Source of the DNA: Butyrivibrio sp.
GTDB lineage: Bacteria > Bacillota > Clostridia > Lachnospirales > Lachnospiraceae
Length of the DNA stretch: 64,000 bases
NCBI GenBank assembly: GCA_017620235.1
Contig: JAFZQT010000047.1
Location: 1 to 64,000 of the forward strand
Direction: 5' to 3'
A program made the translations under genes and the position numbers. Position 1 is the stretch's first letter. Each line of letters begins with the position of its first letter. The notes beneath the pieces were generated by a model. That model was not told where the DNA came from. It did no database searches and saw only the letters and a list, made by a program, of their open reading frames with translations. Below, piece by piece: positions 35,525-44,364 of the stretch.

Positions 35525-36853
35525 ATGTTTTCTAAGATTCTTATAGCAAACCGTGGTGAAGTTGCCGTACGTGTTATCAGAGCATGCAAGGAAATGGGAA
35601 TTGAGACCGTTGCTGTGTACTCAGACGCAGACAAGGATGCACTTCATGTAGAGATGGCTGATGAGAGTTACTGCATTGGCGGACCTTTAGTTAACGACAG
35701 CTATTTGAATATGAACGTCATAATTACGTTGGCTCAGGCTGTGGGTGCCGAAGCTATCCATCCCGGATATGGAATGCTCTCCGAGAATCCTGAGTTTGCA
35801 AGGAAGTGTGAAGAAAACGATATCGCGCTTATCGGTCCCGGTTCCGAAGTTATGGAAAAGATGGGACAAAAAGAGATTGCAAGACAGATTGCTGTAAGTA
35901 CGGGAGTTCCTGTTACACCCGGAAGCGATATTTTAGAGAGCAATAAGGATGCGATCAGATGGGCAAAAGAGATAGGCTATCCCGTGATACTTAAGGCAAG
36001 AGCCGGAGGTGGCGGAAAAGGAATCCGTGTTGTCAGGGAAGAAAGCGAGCTGAAATCTGCTTTTGAACAGGTAAAAAAGGAAGCGAAGAGCTCTTTTGCA
36101 GATGATGCCATCTTTATGGAGAAATATCTCGAGAATGTAAAGCACGTTGAAGTGCAGATTCTTGCGGATCAGAGCGGAAAAGTCATTGTTCTTGGCGACA
36201 GAGATTGTTCTGTTCAGCGAAAGAACCAGAAGCTTATAGAAGAGTGTCCTGCGCCGGTTTTGTCTGATGAAACACGTAAAAAAATGTATGCGGCGGCTTC
36301 GGATCTTGCCAGACAGGTGGGCTATGTTACCGTAGGAACCGTGGAGTTTCTTGTAAAAGGCGATTCATTCTATTTCATGGAAATGAATACCCGTCTTCAG
36401 GTTGAACACTCCGTTACGGAGATGGTATGCGGTATAGATATAGTTGAGTGGCAGATCAGGACTGCAGCCGGAATAAACATTCCTTTTAATCAGGAGGATA
36501 TCGCGCATAACAGACATGCTATAGAGTGCAGGATCTGTGCGGAAAATTCAGTAGACTTTAAGCCGTCTACCGGAAAGGTTGAGCTTCTTCATATTCCCGG
36601 TGGCGTGGATGTGAGATTTGATTCGGCGCTCTATCAGAGCTACGAGGTGACGCCGTTCTATGATTCTATGCTCGGCAAACTCATAGTCTGCGCGGATACA
36701 AGAGACGGTGCAATCCGTAAGATGAAGAGCGCACTCTCTGAGTTTGTGCTTGTAGGTGTGGATAACAACAGAGAAATGCACATGAAATTTATGGACAACA
36801 CAGGTTTTGTAGTAGGCAATTACGACACGGGAATTTGTCAGAAGGTTTTGTAA
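35525..36853 (+). CDS. accC: acetyl-CoA carboxylase, biotin carboxylase subunit
   Basis: ATP-dependent carboxylation of the biotin on AccB. 442 residues with IANRGEVAVRVIRA near the N-terminus, the ATP-grasp loop KARAGGGGKGIR (about 155-166) and EMNTRLQVEHSVTE (about 288-301) with the metal and bicarbonate residues. Length is typical. It follows fabZ by one base and precedes accD by three. Confidence 0.97.
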   Translation: MFSKILIANRGEVAVRVIRACKEMGIETVAVYSDADKDALHVEMADESYCIGGPLVNDSYLNMNVIITLAQAVGAEAIHPGYGMLSENPEFARKCEENDIALIGPGSEVMEKMGQKEIARQIAVSTGVPVTPGSDILESNKDAIRWAKEIGYPVILKARAGGGGKGIRVVREESELKSAFEQVKKEAKSSFADDAIFMEKYLENVKHVEVQILADQSGKVIVLGDRDCSVQRKNQKLIEECPAPVLSDETRKKMYAAASDLARQVGYVTVGTVEFLVKGDSFYFMEMNTRLQVEHSVTEMVCGIDIVEWQIRTAAGINIPFNQEDIAHNRHAIECRICAENSVDFKPSTGKVELLHIPGGVDVRFDSALYQSYEVTPFYDSMLGKLIVCADTRDGAIRKMKSALSEFVLVGVDNNREMHMKFMDNTGFVVGNYDTGICQKVL

Positions 36854-36856
36854 ACT

Positions 36857-37690
36857 ATGGAATTAAAAAGTCTTTTTTTAAAAGCGAATAATGAGCTTGA
36901 GTACGGCGATGTCAAACCAAGAAGCAGAAAAGTTACCTGCAAGAAATGCCAGAAAGAAACAGCAATAGCCAAGGTAAGAAAAAACAATTTTGTATGCCCG
37001 AACTGCGGACATTATTTTCCTGTAAGAGCGAGACGCAGAATACTTATGCTTTCGGATAAAAGAAGCTTTGTGGAATTGTTCGGGGATCTGGAATCTAAAA
37101 ATATCCTTGATTTTCCTGAGTACGACAGCAAGCTACAGGCAGCAAGGGAAAAGAGCCGTGAAAATGAAGGCGTTATCTGCGGTGTTGCGACGATTGGCGG
37201 TTACAGAACCTGCATTTTTGCTATGGATTCAAATTTTATGATGGGATCCATGGGAGCAGTCGTTGGAGAACGTATTACAAGTCTGTTTGAATATGCAACA
37301 GAAAAGAACCTTCCCGTTATCGGGGTTACCGTTTCGGGCGGTGCAAGAATGCAGGAGGGGATGCTTTCTCTTATGCAGATGTCTAAGGTTTCGGCAGCAG
37401 TAAAAAGACATAACAATGCTGGCAATCTGTATATAGCTCTTTTGACCAATCCGACGACAGGTGGCGTGGATGCGAGCTTTGCGATGCTTGCGGACATAAC
37501 GCTTGCTGAGCCGGGAGCGAGGATTGGATTTGCGGGACCGCGTGTTATTGAGAAGACACTTAACAGAGCACTTCCTAAGGGATTCCAGAAGGCAGAGCGC
37601 GTTTTGGAATGCGGATTTATAGATGACATCGTAACAAGAGACAAGCAAAGGGATTACCTTGAAAAGATACTCAAAATTCACAACGGCTAA
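36857..37690 (+). CDS. accD: acetyl-CoA carboxylase, carboxyltransferase beta subunit
   Basis: 277 residues. The N-terminal zinc ribbon uses C28, C31, C47 and C50. The crotonase-like transferase domain follows, with VTVSGGARMQEG and NPTTGGVDASFAML segments. With AccA it transfers carboxyl from biotin to acetyl-CoA, giving malonyl-CoA. It starts three bases after accC, with little room for a separate ribosome site. Confidence 0.96.
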   Translation: MELKSLFLKANNELEYGDVKPRSRKVTCKKCQKETAIAKVRKNNFVCPNCGHYFPVRARRRILMLSDKRSFVELFGDLESKNILDFPEYDSKLQAAREKSRENEGVICGVATIGGYRTCIFAMDSNFMMGSMGAVVGERITSLFEYATEKNLPVIGVTVSGGARMQEGMLSLMQMSKVSAAVKRHNNAGNLYIALLTNPTTGGVDASFAMLADITLAEPGARIGFAGPRVIEKTLNRALPKGFQKAERVLECGFIDDIVTRDKQRDYLEKILKIHNG

Positions 37691-37712
37691 AGAAGAGAAC
37701 AAGAGGGCATAT

Positions 37713-38468
37713 ATGAGAGATTATGATATTGTGCTCGGCGCACGAAGTGACAACCGGTATACGGCGGTTGATTATATGAATGCTGTTATCGGTGATTTCA
37801 TTGAATTTCACGGTGACAGATACTTTGGGGATGACGGGGCTGTTATTGCAGGTATTGGAATGATTAAGGACATGCCTGTGACGGTTATCGGAATCGAAAA
37901 AGGCAAGAATACTGAGGACAGGATAGCTCATAATTTTGGAAGTGCACATCCGGAAGGATATAGGAAAGCTTTGCGACTGATGAAGCAGGCTGAGAAATTC
38001 CACAGACCGATACTGTGTTTTGTTGACACAGCAGGAGCTTTTTGCGGAGTTGACGCCGAAGAGCGTGGTCAGGGAAGAGCTATCGCAGAGAATCTGTATG
38101 AGATGTCAGATCTGAGAACGCCGATCTTGTCGATTGTTATCGGAGAAGGCGGAAGCGGCGGTGCGCTGGCACTTTCACATGCAGACAGGGTGTGGATGCT
38201 TGAAGATGCATATTTTAGCGTGGTATCGCCGGAGAGCTGTGCAAATATCCTGTGGAAGAGCACAGAAAAAGCAGATGTGGTTGCGGATGCTCTGTATCTT
38301 ACAGCAGATAAGCTCTACAAACTGGGACTTATAGATAAGATTTGTAGTAACGATGCTTTTGAGAATTTGGAAAACGATATATATTCGGAGCTTAAGAAGC
38401 TTATGGCTACGGATATTGATACACTTACGGATCAAAGGTATGAAAAATTCAGAAGAGTCGGATATTAG
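37713..38468 (+). CDS. accA: acetyl-CoA carboxylase, carboxyltransferase alpha subunit
   Basis: Partner of AccD. The start at 37713 follows AGAGGG by 5 bases and gives 251 residues; a longer frame from 37659 would overlap accD by 32 bases. The protein is shorter than the usual 315 or so because the N-terminal helical segment is missing. The conserved core is complete: DFIEFHGDRYFGDDGA, DTAGAFCGVDAEERGQ and GEGGSGGALALS. Such short AccA forms occur in other Clostridia. Confidence 0.93.
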   Translation: MRDYDIVLGARSDNRYTAVDYMNAVIGDFIEFHGDRYFGDDGAVIAGIGMIKDMPVTVIGIEKGKNTEDRIAHNFGSAHPEGYRKALRLMKQAEKFHRPILCFVDTAGAFCGVDAEERGQGRAIAENLYEMSDLRTPILSIVIGEGGSGGALALSHADRVWMLEDAYFSVVSPESCANILWKSTEKADVVADALYLTADKLYKLGLIDKICSNDAFENLENDIYSELKKLMATDIDTLTDQRYEKFRRVGY

Positions 38469-38476
38469 GGGCGAAG

Positions 38477-40102
38477 ATGACTAACATATATCAAAAATAC
38501 TATAAGGAAAACTGCGACAAAGACGGTAATGTAGTAAGTATTGAGACAAGCTTTGATGATAATTTCAATTTTGCTTATGATGTGATCGACAGATTTGCGG
38601 ATGAATGTCCCGATAAGCTTGCTATGGTTCATAGAAGCACGAATGGTACGGATACACGTTTTACATTCGGAGATCTTAAAAGACTTAGCAACAAAGCAGC
38701 AAATGCTTTAAAGGAACTTGGGGTAAAGCGCGGAGATCCGGTCATGCTCCTGCTTAAAAGGCGTTATGAGTTTTGGATCGGAATTTTGGCGATTCACAAA
38801 TTGGGAGCAATCGCCATACCTACTTCACACATGGTATCTTCGGAAGATATTAAGGAAAGAATCAAGTTTTCCGGTACGCGCGCGGTAATCTGTGTCAATT
38901 CGGAACAGATATGCAGTAAGGTTGAAAGTGCCATTGAGGGAATCGATGTTATCCAGATTGTGGTCGGAGACAGTTACAAGGACAAAATTTCTTTTGACCA
39001 TATCATGGAATCTGCGTCAGAAGAGCTTGAAAGAGTAGTTACCGAAGTAAATGACAATATGCTTTACTATTTTACATCCGGTACAAGTGGGGCACCCAAG
39101 GCGGTAATACATGATTTTTCTTATCCTATAGCACATATCTATACGGCAAAATGCTGGCATGGTGTGGAATATAACGGCTTACATCTTACTGTTGCAGATT
39201 CGGGATGGGCAAAATCTGCATGGGGCAAGCTATATGGACAGTGGTTCATAGGAACTGCAATTATGGTGTATGATTACGAGCAGTTCTATGCTGCAGACTT
39301 ACTTAAGCTGATCGCGGAGGAAAAAATAAGTACATTTTGTGCTCCTCCTACAATATATAAATATTTTATTCTGGAAGATCTGTCCCAATATGACCTGAGC
39401 AATTTACGTTTTGCGACAACTGCAGGTGAGCCGATGCCCGAGGAGGTTGCCGAGAAGTTTTTTGCCAAGACCGGAATAAGAATCCGTGAAGGCTTCGGAC
39501 AGACGGAAACAGCACTGCAGATATGCACTCCAGCCGGAAAAGAGCAGGTTAAAGGATCTATTGGTTTAAAATCTCCTTTATATAATGTAGCGTTGGTAAA
39601 TGAGGATAATGAGCCGGTTGCTGTCGGTGAAGAGGGCGAGATAGTTATAATTCCCGATGGAGATAAAAGACCTATAGGCATTTTCAAGGGCTATCTTGGT
39701 GATGAAGCACTATATAAAGAAGTTTGGCGCGGCGGTGTTTATCATACAAAAGATAAAGCTGTGATGGACGAGAGCGGACATTTCTTTTTCATTGGAAGAA
39801 ACGATGATGTTATCAAGTCAAGCGGCTACAGGATTGGTCCGTCTGAAGTTGAAGATGTGATAATGTGTCATCCTGCGGTATTTGAATGTGCCGTTACGGG
39901 TTTCCCTTCCAAAAACAGGGGAGCAGTGGTTAAAGCGAGCATTATTCTCAAGGAAGGCATTGAAGATACGGGCAAACTTGGAACTGAGATACAGGAATTT
40001 GTAAAAAAGCGTGTTGCGATATACAAGTATCCAAGGATAATCAAGTTCGTCGATGAATTACCACGCACAAGTAGCGGAAAAATAAGCAGAGCCCGCATAT
40101 GA
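38477..40102 (+). CDS. AMP-dependent acyl-CoA synthetase, C-terminus cut by a nonsense codon
   Basis: ATP-dependent ligase that activates a carboxylic acid as its CoA thioester. The P-loop FTSGTSGAPKAV lies near 198-209, YNVALVNEDNEP in the core, and the A10 motif PRTSSGKIS at 529-537 has catalytic Lys535. Similarity is to medium-chain acyl-CoA ligases. After Ile541 a TGA stops the frame. The same frame continues for ten sensible codons (QADIARLNKK) to TAA at 40133-40135, and the family usually has Arg at the stopped place, so CGA to TGA is likely. The catalytic parts are intact. Last gene of the fatty acid operon, perhaps for recycling acids. Confidence 0.85.
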   Translation: MTNIYQKYYKENCDKDGNVVSIETSFDDNFNFAYDVIDRFADECPDKLAMVHRSTNGTDTRFTFGDLKRLSNKAANALKELGVKRGDPVMLLLKRRYEFWIGILAIHKLGAIAIPTSHMVSSEDIKERIKFSGTRAVICVNSEQICSKVESAIEGIDVIQIVVGDSYKDKISFDHIMESASEELERVVTEVNDNMLYYFTSGTSGAPKAVIHDFSYPIAHIYTAKCWHGVEYNGLHLTVADSGWAKSAWGKLYGQWFIGTAIMVYDYEQFYAADLLKLIAEEKISTFCAPPTIYKYFILEDLSQYDLSNLRFATTAGEPMPEEVAEKFFAKTGIRIREGFGQTETALQICTPAGKEQVKGSIGLKSPLYNVALVNEDNEPVAVGEEGEIVIIPDGDKRPIGIFKGYLGDEALYKEVWRGGVYHTKDKAVMDESGHFFFIGRNDDVIKSSGYRIGPSEVEDVIMCHPAVFECAVTGFPSKNRGAVVKASIILKEGIEDTGKLGTEIQEFVKKRVAIYKYPRIIKFVDELPRTSSGKISRARI

Positions 40103-40237
40103 CAGGCGGATATTGCCAGACTTAACAAAAAGTAATCTGAAAAAAGTGTCATTTTTATCAATATTTTATTTGAAATATGAATGCGTTTATAGCCATAATA
40201 TATATAGGCGGTTGTATTTCAAATAAGGAGACCAATT

Positions 40238-40612
40238 ATGAAAAAGAAGGTTCTTATAGCGGATGATACAGCACTGATAAGAGAGATGATCAAAAATGCA
40301 CTTGGCACCGAAGAATACCAGATTGTGGGTGAGGCTGTTACCGGGCTCGAAGCAGTAGATATGTATAAGGAAAAGAAGCCCGATCTTATGGTCTTGGATA
40401 TAAATATGCCCAAGATGAATGGGATAGATGCACTTAGTGCAGTGATAGCCTATGATTCTAATGCAAAAGTCATAATGTGTTCCGATCAGAAATACGAAGG
40501 AATGATAGTTATGGCAATAAAGAAAGGCGCCAAAGACTTCATTGTTAAGCCATTTACCACTTCTGATGTCTTATATGCCGTGAAAAAAGCATTTGAAGAG
40601 GAAGAAGAGTAA
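40238..40612 (+). CDS. CheY-like single-domain response regulator
   Basis: 124 residues forming only a receiver: the acidic pair Asp9-Asp10, phospho-acceptor Asp54 in VLDINMPKMNG, Ser in MCSDQKYEG and Lys in IVKPF. No output domain is present, so it acts by protein-protein contact. It could be a chemotaxis CheY or a stand-alone regulator; no che genes are adjacent, though the flagellar cluster is 3 kb away. AAGGAG precedes the ATG. Confidence 0.9.
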   Translation: MKKKVLIADDTALIREMIKNALGTEEYQIVGEAVTGLEAVDMYKEKKPDLMVLDINMPKMNGIDALSAVIAYDSNAKVIMCSDQKYEGMIVMAIKKGAKDFIVKPFTTSDVLYAVKKAFEEEEE

Positions 40613-40624
40613 TTTAAAACATAT

Positions 40625-40662
40625 AAGCGAGACTATATAATGTATGTAGCCTCGCTTTTTTT
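40625..40662 (+). terminator. Rho-independent terminator
   Basis: Outer arms AAGCGAG (40625-40631) and CTCGCTT (40651-40657), partly paired interior and a T-run of seven. It ends the CheY-like gene. Confidence 0.8.
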
Positions 40663-40713
40663 CGGTTAAGCGATGCAACAAAGATGTTGATACTGACGGC
40701 GTAGGAGTAGGCT

Positions 40714-41886
40714 ATGATAGGAAGAGTATTATTGTTTAAAACGGCAGACAGCTGCTATGAATCAGTTAATGTGATGGTGGATAATCTTGAAAAAGAGTAC
40801 TTGAAGCTTGGCATAGAATGTGACGAAATAGATGTATCTATGAATAGAGAGCAGGTGCTTCAGGCGATGGGCATTATTGATTCGGGAAGATATGATGCCG
40901 CTATCGCTTTTAATGCTGTAGGACAGCAGGATGTGACTATCGCAGGTGAGAACATTTTTGATCACTTCGGTATTCCTTTTATCAACATTCTTTTGGATCA
41001 TCCCATGGATCATTATCTGAATCTGAATAGTTCTTGCAAAAACTATCATGTAGTGTGTCTTGATAGAAATCATGAGAGTTTTCTCAAAGCATATTTTCAC
41101 AATCTTGCAGGAGTGCATTTTCTTCCTCTTGCTGCGGAATACGATGAGGAGGCTGAGCCAAAAGAAATCTCGATAAGGTCCAAAGATATAATTTTTGCCG
41201 GAAGTCTGATCAAAAAATCCTGTGCGGAACTTTTTGAAGAATATAAAAAATATCCCGAACCATACAATGATATTATTATGCGCGTGCTTGACAGGATGCT
41301 CACCTGCAGGGATGAGGATATTGGTGTAGCTTATGATCATGTGATCAGAGACGATATGCGATTGGATATTTCGACAAGTGATTATTTGGATATTCTGTCG
41401 AAGATACAGATATGTAACTACTTTATGCGGACATATTTACGAGAGGAAATTCTGGGAGATCTTCTTAAGGCTAAAGTACCTATACATCTATACGGCGGAG
41501 GCATGGATAGGTTGCTTAATGCATTTCCGGAAAATAGAGCGATCTATCATGGAAGCGTTCCTTTCAGTTCTATACCGGAAATCTATTCGGATGCCAAGAT
41601 TGTTATTAATATTATGCCTATGTTTAAAAATGGGTGTCATGACAGGATTCCTTTTGCTATGCTACAGGGTTCCGCTGTTCTTACAGATCGCAGTAAGTAC
41701 ATAGATGACACATTTCCCGACTGCGTATATACATATTCATACGACGGTACAATCGCAGACACGATAAAAAATATCCTTAGTGACGAGAAAAAACTCTCTG
41801 AAACTGCATTCAGGGGCAGAGAATATGCGCTTAACAATATGACTTGGGAGTGTTATGCGAAGAAATTGCTGCAAATAGTAGTTTAG
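40714..41886 (+). CDS. CgeB-like glycosyltransferase
   Basis: 390 residues, soluble, without signal or membrane segment. The C-terminal part (about 255-390) fits the GT4-like fold of the Glyco_trans_1_2/CgeB family: LYGGG near 262, SVPFSSIPEIYSDAKIVINIMPMF, then the FAMLQGSAVLTDRS donor-site segment. The N-terminal half is the diverged acceptor domain. The acceptor is unknown; proximity to the flagellar genes and to a second CgeB-like gene at 51080 suggests flagellin or surface glycosylation. The ribosome site is weak (TAGGAGTAGG region). Confidence 0.82.
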   Translation: MIGRVLLFKTADSCYESVNVMVDNLEKEYLKLGIECDEIDVSMNREQVLQAMGIIDSGRYDAAIAFNAVGQQDVTIAGENIFDHFGIPFINILLDHPMDHYLNLNSSCKNYHVVCLDRNHESFLKAYFHNLAGVHFLPLAAEYDEEAEPKEISIRSKDIIFAGSLIKKSCAELFEEYKKYPEPYNDIIMRVLDRMLTCRDEDIGVAYDHVIRDDMRLDISTSDYLDILSKIQICNYFMRTYLREEILGDLLKAKVPIHLYGGGMDRLLNAFPENRAIYHGSVPFSSIPEIYSDAKIVINIMPMFKNGCHDRIPFAMLQGSAVLTDRSKYIDDTFPDCVYTYSYDGTIADTIKNILSDEKKLSETAFRGREYALNNMTWECYAKKLLQIVV

Positions 41887-41987
41887 TTAAGAAATAAAGT
41901 CGACTTATTTGGTTACAGTAGCACTGGACAACGACAAAGTGCAATGTTAGAATACATGCATAAATCAACTGGAAGAGGGACAATTAC

Positions 41988-42392
41988 ATGTTAAAGCAAA
42001 TATCTATTTACGCAGAAAATAAAAAAGGATGCTTACAGAACGTTACAGGTATTCTTTGCACAAACGGAATCAATATACTTGGATCTGTAACTAATGATTC
42101 TGCAGAGTACGGAATAATAAGAATGGTCGTTTCAGACCCTGAAAAGAGCATTGAAGTACTCAGTAAAGAAGGATATATCTGCAAGACAACTCCCGTTCTT
42201 GCTGTTGAGTGTCTTGACGAGGTCGGATCTTTGGATAAGATCTTAAAGACATTATTTGACAGCAATATAAACGTGAATTATACATATCTTTCTTTCAACC
42301 GTGATTCAGGACTTCCTATAATGGTAATCCACACGGATGATACCGCACAGGTAGAAAATATCCTTATCAATAGAGGCTATAATTGCATCTGA
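41988..42392 (+). CDS. tandem ACT-domain amino-acid-binding protein
   Basis: 134 residues made of two ACT domains (about 1-65 and 70-134). The first opens with QISIYAENKKGCLQNVTGIL and the second with VECLDEVGSLDKILKTL. Such free-standing ACT proteins bind amino acids and modulate enzymes or act as sensors. No enzyme partner is adjacent, so the ligand is unknown. Start supported by AGAGGGA. Confidence 0.9.
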   Translation: MLKQISIYAENKKGCLQNVTGILCTNGINILGSVTNDSAEYGIIRMVVSDPEKSIEVLSKEGYICKTTPVLAVECLDEVGSLDKILKTLFDSNINVNYTYLSFNRDSGLPIMVIHTDDTAQVENILINRGYNCI

Positions 42393-42487
42393 GATAAGGT
42401 ATAAATTATAATGGTATTGTAAGTAAATATAGTAAAAGTAGGTTTAGGTTGTTTTGTTTTTTGCCAATGGCTCATAGGAGGGTACAC

Positions 42488-43126
42488 ATGCAAGGATACA
42501 AAAAGCTTGAATACACCGGAAATACTGACGTAATTTTGCGTTACACGAAGGGACATTTCATAACCCCTAATTCCCATGTTAATTACTATATTGATCTTTG
42601 TGATACCAAGGCTAGAATGAAAGAGGCTCGTGCGGCAGGTGAGTCGCTGGCTGAGATGTACATGTCATCTGATGTTATTGACACTATCTTGTGTCTCAAC
42701 GGCATGGAAGTGGTAGGCTCATACATGGCGAATAAGCTTACTGAAGCCGGTATCCTATCTATGAATTCCCATAAGACCATGTATATTACAGCTCCCGAAT
42801 ACAATGTAAATGGACAGATGATGTTCAGGGAAAATAACCAACACATGATAAACGGGAAAAAAGTGCTTATTCTGATAGATTCGGCAACGACCGGTAAGAC
42901 ATTAAAGAGCGCACTTGAGTCCATAAAATTTTATAAAGGAGAAATTGTAGGAATATCAGCAGTTTTCTCTGTTGCTACTCAGATTGAGAATATTCCGATC
43001 AGGGCATTGTTTACGATGCGCGATCTTCCGGACTATTCGACTGCTTCGCAGGATGCTTGTCCATTGTGTAAAAATGGCGTTCCTGTCGACGCCATCTGTA
43101 ATGGATTTGGCTATTCAACACTTTGA
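42488..43126 (+). CDS. phosphoribosyltransferase, orotate phosphoribosyltransferase-like
   Basis: The start at 42488 follows AGGAGGG; an ATG at 42449 lacks a site. The 212-residue type I PRTase has the PRPP loop VLILIDSATTGKT (about 133-145). The N-terminal hood and the C-terminal CPLCKNGVPVDA tail resemble OPRT-like proteins of Clostridia. The acceptor base is not certain. The terminator hairpin uses the last 20 bases of the gene as its left arm. Confidence 0.85.
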   Translation: MQGYKKLEYTGNTDVILRYTKGHFITPNSHVNYYIDLCDTKARMKEARAAGESLAEMYMSSDVIDTILCLNGMEVVGSYMANKLTEAGILSMNSHKTMYITAPEYNVNGQMMFRENNQHMINGKKVLILIDSATTGKTLKSALESIKFYKGEIVGISAVFSVATQIENIPIRALFTMRDLPDYSTASQDACPLCKNGVPVDAICNGFGYSTL

Positions 43127-43140
43127 TGTTGAATAGCCAA
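43107..43140 (+). terminator. hairpin overlapping the gene end, probable terminator
   Basis: A perfect 14-bp stem (43107-43120 with 43127-43140) and 6-base loop that contains the stop codon. A T-rich stretch begins about 13 bases later, so termination is likely but not canonical. Confidence 0.65.
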
Positions 43141-43180
43141 ATTAAGTTGAAGGTTTTTTGAGTTTTTTATAAAATTAATC

Positions 43181-43207
43181 TAAAGTTTTGCGTAATATGT
43201 CCGATAA
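43181..43207 (+). promoter_or_regulatory. sigma-28 promoter 1 of flgM
   Basis: TAAAGTTT at 43181-43188 is an exact match to the consensus -35. Eleven bases separate it from TCCGATAA (43200-43207), which is 7/8 to GCCGATAA. It reads toward flgM. Confidence 0.85.
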
Positions 43208-43299
43208 AAATAATGTAGGGTGAAAAAGGGTGCATACCTTGGGCGTTTAAACCATAACTTACAAAAATTACTGGGGGATATTAATTTCGTACTCAGAAC

Positions 43300-43326
43300 T
43301 AAAGTTATGGAAACTTCTTCCGATAA
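43300..43326 (+). promoter_or_regulatory. sigma-28 promoter 2 of flgM
   Basis: TAAAGTTA (43300-43307), an 11-base spacer and TCCGATAA (43319-43326). It is a second copy of the same promoter type 119 bases downstream of the first and 45 bases before the flgM start. Confidence 0.8.
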
Positions 43327-43370
43327 ATGTAGTAAGAAGTACAAAATGCTCCAAGGAAGGAGGAAGAGAT

Positions 43371-43658
43371 ATGCGTATAGAAGCGTACAATCAAGTTCAG
43401 CAGATCTATTCAAACAGCAAAGTTAATAAGGCTCAGCAGACTAAGAAGACAAGCGATGTAAGAGATACAGTATCGTTTTCTTCTATAGGAAAAGATATTC
43501 AGGTTGCTAAGCAGGCTGTAAAAGCTACACCTGATGTCAGAGAAGATCTGGTAGCTTCGCTCAAAGCTGCTGTTAAAAATGGCACTTATGATGTAAGCGG
43601 AGAAGCTTTTGCTGATAAATTGATGGCTAAATTTGAAGAAGCAAACGGTTTATTATAA
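43371..43658 (+). CDS. flgM: anti-sigma-28 factor FlgM
   Basis: 95 residues. It binds and holds sigma-28 until the hook is complete, when it is exported. The N-terminal half is polar and probably disordered. The C-terminal sigma-binding region (about 50-95; VREDLVASLKAAVKNGTYDVSGEAFADKLM) has the family pattern. GGAGG precedes the ATG. It lies first in the late flagellar operon under two sigma-28 promoters, so it restrains its own sigma factor. Confidence 0.93.
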   Translation: MRIEAYNQVQQIYSNSKVNKAQQTKKTSDVRDTVSFSSIGKDIQVAKQAVKATPDVREDLVASLKAAVKNGTYDVSGEAFADKLMAKFEEANGLL

Positions 43659-43690
43659 TTAAATAGAAATAATCCAGGAGGATGATTCCG

Positions 43691-44209
43691 GTGGCAAGCT
43701 TAATGGAAAATCTGGTCGACGTGCTCGATCAGGAGTGTACAATGTACGAAAATTTACTGGGGTTATCTAGCCGAAAGACTTCCGTTATAGTTGAAGGAAA
43801 TCTTGAGGCACTTGCGGAAATCACGGATGAGGAGCAGTGCGTAATAGGTAATATCCAGTCTCTTGAGAAAAAACGCGAAGAGGCAATGAAGGATATTGCT
43901 AACGTGCTTAACAAGGATGTTAATTCATTGAAACTGACCGATCTGATCGAAGTACTAGAGAAAAGACCTGTCGATCAGAAGAACCTGGCAGTGCAGCGCG
44001 ATAGGCTCGTTGGCGTTGCGGGAGATGTCAGACGTGTAAACGGACAAAACCAAGAGCTGCTACGCAGTTCAATAGAGATGGTTCAATTCGAGATGAATAT
44101 CATCCAGGCCTCAAAGAGAGCTCCGGAAACAGCAAATTATTCAAGAGCTTTAGGCACTACAGGCGAATGTCTTGGTTACACATCGGGCGGGTTTGATGCA
44201 AAGCAGTAA
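43691..44209 (+). CDS. flgN: flagellar export chaperone FlgN
   Basis: Chaperone for the hook-associated proteins FlgK and FlgL. AGGAGG (43676-43681) touches the ATG at 43682, too close for use, whereas the in-frame GTG at 43691 has a 9-base spacing, so GTG is chosen (172 residues). The protein is helical, with a long coiled-coil hairpin (about 5-145) and a disordered C-terminus, as in the FlgN family. It lies between flgM and flgK, the usual position. Confidence 0.9.
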   Translation: MASLMENLVDVLDQECTMYENLLGLSSRKTSVIVEGNLEALAEITDEEQCVIGNIQSLEKKREEAMKDIANVLNKDVNSLKLTDLIEVLEKRPVDQKNLAVQRDRLVGVAGDVRRVNGQNQELLRSSIEMVQFEMNIIQASKRAPETANYSRALGTTGECLGYTSGGFDAKQ

Positions 44210-44364
44210 TGTACTACATGAGCATAAAAGTGGTACAGATGCATGTGGATAACCCCTCGGGTAACCGAAATAGATATAGCGGTAGTGTCTTTTCTTATGC
44301 AAAAAAATGTGTAAGATACTCTTTGTAGAAGTAGAAAAGATGTTTTTTTCAGGAGGAAAGAAGT

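Noticed and set aside
40100..40102. TGA in the acyl-CoA synthetase as a selenocysteine codon
   Set aside because: The equivalent residue is normally Arg, not Cys; there is no adjacent SECIS-like hairpin that I can see, and the position is not catalytic.
40170..40210. Sigma-28 promoter before the CheY-like gene
   Set aside because: The best candidate (GCCATAAT) departs from GCCGATAA at several bases and no -35 is in place.
43220..43426. 68-residue frame between the tandem sigma-28 promoters and overlapping flgM
   Set aside because: It starts at a non-ATG codon without a ribosome site, has no recognisable domain, spans the second promoter and overlaps flgM in another frame.
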